In this document: positions 56,726 through 64,000 of the stretch, in pieces
How the letters are laid out: each line of letters opens with the position of its first letter
Position numbering within the stretch: position 1 is the first letter of the stretch
Assembly: GCF_038095995.1 (NCBI RefSeq)
Contig: NZ_CP146005.1
Coordinates: forward strand, 124,001 to 188,000
Reading direction: 5' to 3'
DNA length: 64,000 nt
From: Mesomycoplasma ovipneumoniae
GTDB lineage: Bacteria > Bacillota_I > Bacilli_A > Mycoplasmatales > Metamycoplasmataceae
Program-made: the position numbers and the translations under genes
The notes under the pieces: model-generated
What the model saw: only the letters and a program-made list of their open reading frames with translations
Databases searched by the model: none
What the model was told of the DNA's origin: nothing

Positions 56726-57235
56726 CTAATATTGATTTTTAATTCTTTCAAGATTTTTATTGTATTTTTCCAAATAAGCTTGAGTTACTTGATCAATATT
56801 TCAGTTCAAAATTTCAATAAAGCCAAGGAAATATTCAAACAAATTACCAAGAGTTTCTTTTTCCTTTTTAAGCAAAAAATCAGAGGCTAAAATAAAGACT
56901 TTTTTAAATTGTTCGTTAATATCTTTGTTTTGAACAAATTTTGTTTCAAAAACTTGTTGGCTCTCAAAATGAATTCCGGCTGAAACAAGAAAATGAATTG
57001 CATCAACAAATTCTTCGATAGTTTTATCAAAATTAGACTTTTTGTTAATTTTTCAATATTTAAAGCTTTCAATTTCATTTGCAAATTCAGCAATTTCAAC
57101 TATCGCAGCAATTATTACCTTATCTTGCCATTGGTGATCAGCCTTTGTAATTAAATCATTACCATAACTATATTCAGCAAAAAGTTTATCTAAAATTTTT
57201 TGTTTTTCAAAAATTAGTTTTAAATCAACAATCAT
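56726..57235 (-). CDS. dut: Dimeric dUTPase (all-alpha NTP pyrophosphatase)
   Basis: A 169-residue protein of the dUTPase_2/MazG-like fold that removes dUTP. The metal-binding helices carry VEIAEFANE and EEFVDAIHFLVSAG, matching the ExxxE...ExxxD pattern. A conserved Asn/Asp pair follows in QNKDINEQF, and the last helix has YLEKYNKNLERIKNQY. Two TGA tryptophans split it under the standard code. It converges on nrdE; the two act in dNTP supply and quality, so the proximity makes sense. Confidence 0.85.
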
Positions 57236-57306
57236 ATTACTTCACACAAAAAAAATATATAATTAATAAATGTATAATTATATATTTTTTTATTAATTTT
57301 TCAAAG

Positions 57307-57328
57307 AAAAAAAATTATTTTGCTTTTT
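57307..57328. repeat. Left 22-bp direct repeat of element E
   Basis: An A-rich 22-base word ending TTATTTTGCTTTTT recurs at 59326-59347 with small changes (TTATTCCGCTTTTT). The right copy includes the last codons and stop of the oxidoreductase gene. Confidence 0.65.
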
Positions 57329-57472
57329 CCAGAGTTTCCTTGTTTGGTGGCAGAAATTCACTTTTTAGTGAATATAAATGTAAAAAAATGCCCGTAAATC
57401 CGGGTTTTTTACCTAAAGTCTTAATTTTTATTATTTTAAAATTAACATTTTGTAAAAAAATAAAAAAAATGT

Positions 57473-57580
57473 TTGGTCTAAAACAAAATTATGTTATAAT
57501 AAGTCTCACTTAAGAATAATTAATAAATTTTGATATTGAATTAAGGGGGAATTATTATGTTTTTTGTCATAAAAAAATAA
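57473..57580 (+). promoter_or_regulatory. Leader promoter and micro-ORF of element E
   Basis: TTGGTC (57473-57478) and TATAAT (57495-57500) are 16 bases apart. A strong Shine-Dalgarno AAGGGGGA (57543-57550) precedes ATG at 57557, which opens a seven-codon frame MFFVIKK ending at 57580. Two long hairpins follow before the transposase. The arrangement is kept in the solo copies, although the micro-ORF length differs. Confidence 0.65.
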
Positions 57581-57870
57581 GATAGTGCGACTTTTCCATT
57601 ATGTTTTTAAATATGATGGGATGCCTTAAATTTAACCGTTTAGAAATCTATAAATTTAAGGCTTTTGATTATGGCTCTTTCAAAACTTCACATATTTTTT
57701 TAGGCTCAATGTAAGTAAAAACGAGTTCTGTATTTACATTGAGTTTAAATAGTAGTTGTATTTTTTTTATGATTTTTATTGTTTTGTCCATAAATTGATT
57801 TTTGCCAGTGTTTTAAAATTGTAATTAACTTTTGTCAAAAAAGTGAAAAAAGCGCCCAAAATCGGACACT

Positions 57871-59273
57871 AAGTTAATATATTAATTTCAGACACATTCA
57901 AAAAAGGTGTGTCAAAATGAAACAATACAAATTCACAATTCAAGACAAATTTAAATACATCAAAATTGCCGAATCTAAAGGCTTAAAAAATGCAATTTTG
58001 GCTTTTGCAGAAGAATTTAGAGAAATTTACAAAAACAAATCTAAAAGTAAAAAAGCGGATAAAGAATGAATGTTGCATATATACGCTAATAATTTGATAA
58101 GAAATTGGCAAAAAAAGTTTTATAATAATGATATGAAAAGTTTAATTAGTACTCGTGGAAAAATCAAATCTCCACGCAAACCAAAAAAGAAATATACAAT
58201 TAACGATCTTTCTGAAAACGATCGTGAAGTTTACCAAGAAATAATTGAAACTGTTCTTAGAAAATACGGGGTTGACCCCGGGATTATTCTTGAGGAGCTC
58301 AAAAAACGAAAACAAGAACAAGAAAAAGATAAAAACAAAATCGAAAATTCCACTAGAATTTGTAGCGTTTTTAAGGTTAATCGCACTTCTATTTATGAGA
58401 AAATTAGGGTGAAAAAACCACCAAAGAAAATGATTTATGATGAAGACTTACTTCAGTGAATTCGCGAAAATTTTATTTTAAATCGAAAGGTAAAAGGCCG
58501 AGACATCCTATATAATATTTACATAAATCAGGGAAATTATGTAAGCACGTACGTGTTTCAAAAACACTACGAATTTTTAGGATTAAAATCACTAGCTTAT
58601 AAAAAGCAAGGAAAACCAGCACCAAAAGAGAAAAAGTTTACGCGAATTTGGACTGAAGATCATATCAAAGGTGAATTTAGCTCAGAAAATTTTGGTGAAA
58701 AATGGTTTGCTGATATTAAATTTATCAAAATTAACAACGAATGATTTTATCTACACTCAATTATTGAAACAAAATCCAATTACTTGCTCAATTTTTCAAT
58801 TTCTAAAACAAGATTTTCAGAAGAAACTATAAACTTAGTAAAACAAACAATCAAAAAGTACAATATTAAACCAAAATTTTTCCATTCAGATCATGGCGTG
58901 GAATATGCGAACTACAAATTTGCTAATTTTTTAAAGCAAAATGGTATCCAACAATCAATGTCGCCAAAAGGTAATGCACTTGCAAACCGTCCTATTGAAT
59001 ATTTTTATGCGGTTTTTCAACGAGAATTGCTTAATATTGAGGGCGAAAATTTTGAAAATGTGGCTATTGCTTATCAAAAAATAAGTGAATTTATTGATTG
59101 GTATAACAATGAAAGGCCTCAAAGTTGCTTATCATATAAAACTCCAAGTTATTATATGAGGTAAATTATTTGTCCAAATTTTTAAAATGAACATGCTAGA
59201 AAAAATTAACAAAAGCGGTGTAATCAAAATCATAGGTAAAAAACTAATTGTCTGAGATTTTTCTACTTATTTA
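57871..59273 (+). mobile_element. IS3-family insertion sequence (1403 bp)
   Basis: The limits are inferred from the 17-base direct repeats on both sides. Near both ends an inverted word CAGACA / TGTCTG appears. The single transposase gene at 57917 fills it. The right end resembles relics at 2091-2140 and 5948-6150, which stop at the equivalent base, supporting the right border. A 17-base duplication is long for IS3, so the repeat may have another origin. Confidence 0.7.
57917..59164 (+). CDS. IS3-family (IS150-like) transposase, single ORF
   Basis: A 415-residue DDE transposase. The N-terminal half holds a basic helix-turn-helix region and a Lys/Glu-rich helical segment. The catalytic core has Asp266 in WFADIKFI, Asp325 in FHSDHGVEYA and Glu361 in NRPIEYFY, giving the D-x35-E spacing of IS3 elements, then WYNNERPQSCLSYKTP, the typical end. 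Most IS3 elements need a -1 frameshift between orfA and orfB; here both are one continuous frame. Several tryptophans are TGA. The frame is intact, so the element may be active. Confidence 0.93.
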
Positions 59274-59332
59274 GCCCAAAATCGGACACTTTTTAAGATT
59301 GTCTCATCAAACTGGGAAAGTCGAGAAAAAAA

Positions 59333-60505
59333 TTATTCCGCTTTTTTTGAATTATTTAAAATAGTTTTGCGAGCATTTTCAGGTAAAGATTTGCCATATT
59401 CAAAATAATGGCCAATTTCTTTAAAGGCATTTTTACTTATTTTTAATTTTTCAAATTCATCCGGTTCGAGACTTAATTTTATTGGCTGATTTTTCTCAAT
59501 TTTTTCAACAAAATCAGGATCAGGCACAAACGCTGAAGAAATTCCGACAAAATCAGAAAATTGAATAGCTTCGACTGATTTTTCTAAGGAATTTATTGAA
59601 CCACTAGCAATAACCGGGATTTTTCCTTGCAATTTTTCATAAACTACATCGGAAATTAACCGGTTAAAATTATTTGATTTTGACCGAACTTTGTCACGAA
59701 AAACGTCAAAACCCCAACCGGCAATTGCAAGGTAAGAAATTTTTATCCCTCTTTTTTCAATTAGATCTAAAAAATCTAGGAAATTTTCGACTGTGTAACC
59801 TAAATTATCGCCTCTTCGCTCCTCAGGAGTTGCCCGGTAACCTAGCAAAAAATTAGGATTTTTTGATTTTAAAATAGTTTTTTGTACCTTTTCTAATATT
59901 TCTACCAAAAATCGAGATCTATTTTCAATATTTTGACAGCCATATTTATCATTTCGCTTGTTAGTATAATGTGAGAAAAACTCTTGAGGTAATAATTTCT
60001 GGGCTGAAGAAATTTCAACCCCATCAAAACCAGCCTTAATTGCCCTTAGACAAGCATCTGCATATTGACTAACAATTTTTTGAATTTGCTTTTGTGTAAG
60101 TCGAAAAACCTTGTATTTTACAGGATAATTTCGCTTTTCAGCACTAGGTCCATAGCAAAAACCATCCTTTTCAATTTTTGAAACAGAGTGAGAACCAGCA
60201 TGAATTAACTGTAAAATTGCGATGCTTCCCTTTGATTTTATTGCCTTTGCAAGTTTTGCTAGCCCTTCAATATCGCTGTCATTTTCGATACTATGACCAT
60301 ATTTGAACAAACTACCTGATTTACAAACGTAAACTCCACCTGTAATTGTCATTGGTGCACTATGGGCTCTTGCGCTAAAAAAATCTAAATCTGCTTGGCA
60401 TACTTGGCCGTTTTCAGAAAGATTAAGATTAATTGGGCTAAAAACAAATCGGTTTTTTAATGTAAAATTACCAATTTGATACGGTTTAAAAAGTTTGTTT
60501 TTCAT
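59333..60505 (-). CDS. Old-yellow-enzyme-type flavin oxidoreductase
   Basis: A 390-residue TIM-barrel FMN oxidoreductase. Family features are KNRFVFSPINLN at the N-terminus, QLIHAGSHS, AIKAGFDGVEISSAQKLLPQEFFS and GSINSLEKSVEAIQFSDFVGIS near the phosphate site. It is the last gene of an operon with a lipoyl carrier, SirTM and lipoate ligase, and such oxidoreductases are known members of SirTM operons in Firmicutes. It starts two bases after the lplA stop. Its last codons lie in the 22-base duplication of element E. Confidence 0.88.
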   Translation of the reverse strand: MKNKLFKPYQIGNFTLKNRFVFSPINLNLSENGQVCQADLDFFSARAHSAPMTITGGVYVCKSGSLFKYGHSIENDSDIEGLAKLAKAIKSKGSIAILQLIHAGSHSVSKIEKDGFCYGPSAEKRNYPVKYKVFRLTQKQIQKIVSQYADACLRAIKAGFDGVEISSAQKLLPQEFFSHYTNKRNDKYGCQNIENRSRFLVEILEKVQKTILKSKNPNFLLGYRATPEERRGDNLGYTVENFLDFLDLIEKRGIKISYLAIAGWGFDVFRDKVRSKSNNFNRLISDVVYEKLQGKIPVIASGSINSLEKSVEAIQFSDFVGISSAFVPDPDFVEKIEKNQPIKLSLEPDEFEKLKISKNAFKEIGHYFEYGKSLPENARKTILNNSKKAE

Positions 60506-60507
60506 AT

Positions 60508-61539
<1,032 letters not shown>

Positions 61540-61547
61540 TTTTATTC

Positions 61548-62405
61548 CTATTCTGTTATTTTTTGTAGAAGTAACTTAATATCCTCATGAAAAAAATAGG
61601 ATTTTTCAAGAATATCCTTGTTAGTACGGTATTTTTTCTGATTTATAACTAGATATTTTGCATTTTTGAATTTTTTTGTCATCTCTTGAAATGGCAATTT
61701 AATTAATTGCGGGGTTGTAAATCCAACCCCTATTTCAAGAAAAACTAAGTTTTTATCTTTATTTTGTTCAATAAAATTATTGTAATTTGCTTTTTGGTTA
61801 TCGAAGTTTTGATCTTCTACCATTCCTTTAAACGAAATTCTTTTGTTTATTTCTAAAAAGGCATTACATTCTGGGCATTTTGGTAATAAATTATAATCAA
61901 CCTTCATATTTTTTTGATTTTCTACCATTTTTAGAATTAATTCATCATCTTGGTATAAAAAATTTTTACACATTTTTGAGCACTGCATTAAATTATATTT
62001 ACCTTGGATGTAAAAAATTTTTTGATTGTCAAATCCTGATTTTTCAAAAAAACTATCAGAATTTGTGGTTATTATAAAAAAATTTTTATTTTCTAAAATT
62101 TTTTTCAAATTCAAAAAACTTTCTGATTCTTTAAGATCTAAAAAATTAACTTTCGCAAATCTACTATGAAAAGCTCAGTATGTTTCTCATGATCCAAAAT
62201 CATAAAGCGAAGCTTGAAGCATATCTAAAAAATGGTATTTTTCGATAAAATCTTTAAAATTATCACTGAATTTTGATCCATAATAATTATTTCCATCTGC
62301 ACTTGTTAGTCCTGAACCAACTCCAACAACAATTGCATCAGCTGAATCAAGGATTTTCTTGATTTTTATCGCTTGATCTAGGATACTAAAAGTCCTCAAG
62401 TTCAT
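61548..62405 (-). CDS. SirTM-type macrodomain-linked sirtuin (ADP-ribosyltransferase)
   Basis: A 285-residue sirtuin-fold protein. The NAD loop reads GVGSGLTSADG, the Asn-containing motif TTNSDS (Asn115) and the usual HG is QG in YIQGKYN (Gln134). A zinc site is formed by CSKMC and CPEC. The Gln in place of the catalytic His and the SADG loop are features of class M sirtuins, which ADP-ribosylate the lipoylated carrier rather than deacetylate. It overlaps the carrier gene by 20 bases and precedes lplA, the standard operon. No macrodomain gene is in the window, so a reversing hydrolase is not seen. Start chosen: ATG at 62405, with GTG 62414 possible. Confidence 0.85.
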
Positions 62406-62718
62406 CAAATTCACTTTGGTCTATATCTTTTGCTTTAAAAAGTCAATTTTTGTCTGACTCATGCGAATTCAAAATTTTTGGATCCTTTTCAGCTAATTGA
62501 TTTAGTTCAATAATTCTACATTTTAAGGGTGTTTTTATTGAAAAAACAGTTTTTGACGCTTCAATTTTAGCAACAACATCATCTTTTTCTAGTTGTTTTT
62601 TATTCGTAAATTTTAAAAATCCGATTGTTCCAAGATCATCTTGTAATTCGGCCGTTAAATAGATAGTAAAAATTTCATTTTTTTGTTCAATTATCAAGAA
62701 ATTAGCAATTTTTTTCAT
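62386..62718 (-). CDS. GcvH-like lipoyl carrier (GcvH-L)
   Basis: A 110-residue lipoyl-domain protein. The lipoyl lysine is Lys56 in KIEASKTVFSIKTPL, with the preceding GTIGFLKF and a final acidic tail SEFDELEDF. A TGA tryptophan lies near residue 92. The ATG at 62718 follows a good AAGAGGA; a longer upstream start is possible but lacks one. No other glycine-cleavage genes are near, so it is probably the dedicated target of SirTM and LplA2 rather than a metabolic H protein. First gene of the operon. Confidence 0.88.
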
Positions 62719-63142
62719 AGCAATCCTCTTAAATTTTTTGTTAATATCTAAAATGATATTACCACAAAAAAGCAACTAATGGCAAAAAATCTATAAATAT
62801 AAATAAATCAGTTCAAAAATTCGATAAATTAGTATATTAATTTCAAAAAAATCATGAATACAGAGTCAAATTGAAAGAATGGAGAATCACATTTAAAAAC
62901 AAAATTATAAACACTCACTAATTTTTTATAAAATTATAAAAAATTATTGCAGATAAAATTAAAAATCAGCATGACTCTAATTAAATAATTTTTACTTTCT
63001 TAGCGAATTATAGGTTTTAATTAAAAAAATAATTTGGAGTGCAAAAAAATTTTACAAAAATGGTATAATAGTAAAAGAAGTATTTTAAAAAAAAAAAAAA
63101 AATATTGATAATTCATCATTATTTTTTTGGAAAGGTACATCC
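62719..63142. other. Divergent promoter region with IS left-end relic
   Basis: A gene-free stretch of 424 bases. A short match to the left end of the IS (GTATATTAATTTCA at about 62830) suggests a relic. A plus-strand TATAAT at 63064-63069 serves the secreted-protein gene, and a run of 16 As (63087-63102) lies between it and the Shine-Dalgarno GAAAGG. I see no clear promoter for the minus-strand operon. Confidence 0.5.
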
Positions 63143-63961
63143 ATGTTTATTTCAAAATTAAAAAAAATTTTAGGCTTCGCATTTATAGGTCTTATTCCTG
63201 TAACATTTTTTTCCTATAGTAGCGTCAACAACAACATAAATTTAACAAACGAAAAATCGCAACCTCAATTATTTTCATATTATTATGTACAAGATGAAAG
63301 AACTAAAGCAGAAGATATTTTAGGTGAAATTTATAGAATAAATCACAATGGAATATCTAAAGTTCCGACTTCATTACTCAATTTAAAAAACCTTAAGGTT
63401 GAAGATAGTCACAAAATCCGAATAACCGATCAAGGAGAATTAGAAATTCTTATTAGAGGTATTAAAAAAGTTGTATATAGGGGTGGATTATTTTGGCAAG
63501 ATAAAGCTTCGTGAATAGGAAAAACGGAAATTAAGTACACCAAAACCAGAAACTTTTCTAATTATTATAATTCTAAACCAGACCGAATTCAATTAAATGC
63601 CCATGCTTGAATTTCTGGACTAGCTACCCCGTCTTTTGAAATAAATGGTAAGGTAGCTTATGCTACTAAAAAAAGAGAAGTAACTGCTGAAGTTGGTGGA
63701 TCAGTAAGATTGGAATTTAATTCCTATGAATTAGTAGAAACTTTTGAAAAAAGCAACGCTGATAGACTAGTAATCAATTATCAAGGTGTTGGATGGAATT
63801 ACAAAATATCAAGTTTTGGTCAATATGCAACCGGAGTAGTGATAGACGACTATGAATATACTTCAATCTCGACAAATAACCCGCTAATTCCCGACAAAAG
63901 TACACATTATAGAAGAGCCACCACATACCCACATTATATGGATAACACAAGCAAATTTTAA
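63143..63961 (+). CDS. Secreted protein, lactococcin-972-like (tentative), second locus
   Basis: A 272-residue paralogue of the protein at 36255-37142. The signal peptide covers about residues 1-27 without a clear lipobox. The shared core is KKVVYRGG, WQDKASWIGK, then FSNYYNSKPD, AWISGLATPSFEINGK, ELVETFEKSNADRLVINY and GWNYKISSFGQYATG. The SNYYNSK word is the closest hint to lactococcin 972 proteins. Tryptophans are TGA in several places. Two bases after its stop an ABC gene of the same type as 34007 begins. A poly-A16 tract in the leader may vary in length. Confidence 0.7.
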
Positions 63962-63963
63962 TA

Positions 63964-64000
63964 ATGATAAAAATAGAAAATTTAACTAAAAAAATTGATA
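63964..64000 (+). CDS. ABC ATPase-FtsX fusion, 5' end (partial)
   Basis: The first twelve codons read MIKIENLTKKID, nearly identical to the starts at 33929 and 36289 (MIKIQNL, then S or T, then KK). The window ends here. By context it should be a third fused ABC transporter, again immediately downstream of the secreted protein. Confidence 0.75.
   Translation, partial: MIKIENLTKKID

Larger units (their letters stand above)
57329..59325 (+). mobile_element. Element E: 565-bp type element carrying an IS3-type IS
   Basis: The outer ends are CCAGAGTTTCCTTGTTTGGTG and its inverse near CATCAAACTGGGAAAGTCGAG, and the first 540 bases are the inverse of element A. An IS with a transposase gene (57871-59273) interrupts it. 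A 17-base direct repeat, GCCCAAAATCGGACACT, flanks that insert at 57854-57870 and 59274-59290. Removing the insert and one repeat yields exactly the arrangement of the solo elements. Confidence 0.82.

Overview
The window is AT-rich, low-GC DNA whose genes only read through if TGA is tryptophan (genetic code 4). Together with lipoboxes, P97/P102-type adhesin paralogues, a DUF31 protease and NrdFIE, this points to a Mycoplasma (Mesomycoplasma) of the hyopneumoniae cluster (M. hyopneumoniae, flocculare, ovipneumoniae, conjunctivae, dispar). I cannot fix the species by reading alone. Many genes are split by TGA codons in a standard-code reading; all coordinates here are for the rejoined genes.

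Layout. 146-988: nine tRNA genes on the minus strand, with the divergent GTPase gene rbgA after them. 2.1-7.9 kb: a surface lipoprotein plus subtilisin-like protease module, present once intact and once decayed, with insertion-sequence relics at the 3' ends. 8.1-14.3 kb (minus): housekeeping genes lepB, rluB, sufU-like, sufS, tlyA, a hidden small gene, nusB and deoB. 14.3-18.5 kb (plus): a peptidase-containing (C39) ABC exporter with a small membrane partner, then ybeY-cdd-era. 18.7-30.7 kb: lpd, a GDSL lipoprotein, glyA (minus), secDF, hisS-aspS. 32-37 kb (minus): a secreted protein followed by two ATPase-FtsX fusion transporters. 37.7-43.6 kb: a 1973-residue lipoprotein ending in a trypsin-like DUF31 protease domain. 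44.7-51.8 kb: a P97-like/P102-like adhesin pair. 52.4-57.2 kb: a small membrane protein, nrdF-nrdI-nrdE and a dUTPase (minus). 57.3-59.3 kb: an insertion sequence. 59.3-62.7 kb (minus): a lipoyl-carrier, SirTM, lipoate ligase and flavin oxidoreductase operon. 63.1-64 kb: a second copy of the secreted protein/ABC system, running off the window.

Two themes stand out. First, a secreted-protein plus ATPase-FtsX module occurs at two loci, and its secreted proteins faintly resemble lactococcin-972-type bacteriocins; this is the best candidate for an undescribed system. Second, the intergenic spaces are seeded by a family of elements with the terminal repeat CCCGAGTTTCCCAGTTT. They sit between direct repeats of very different lengths (about 22, 25, 31, 96 and 136 bp), and the duplications have copied terminators, a promoter and the end of a gene. 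NrdF also carries the Val/Pro/Lys substitutions of the metal-free class Ie ribonucleotide reductase.
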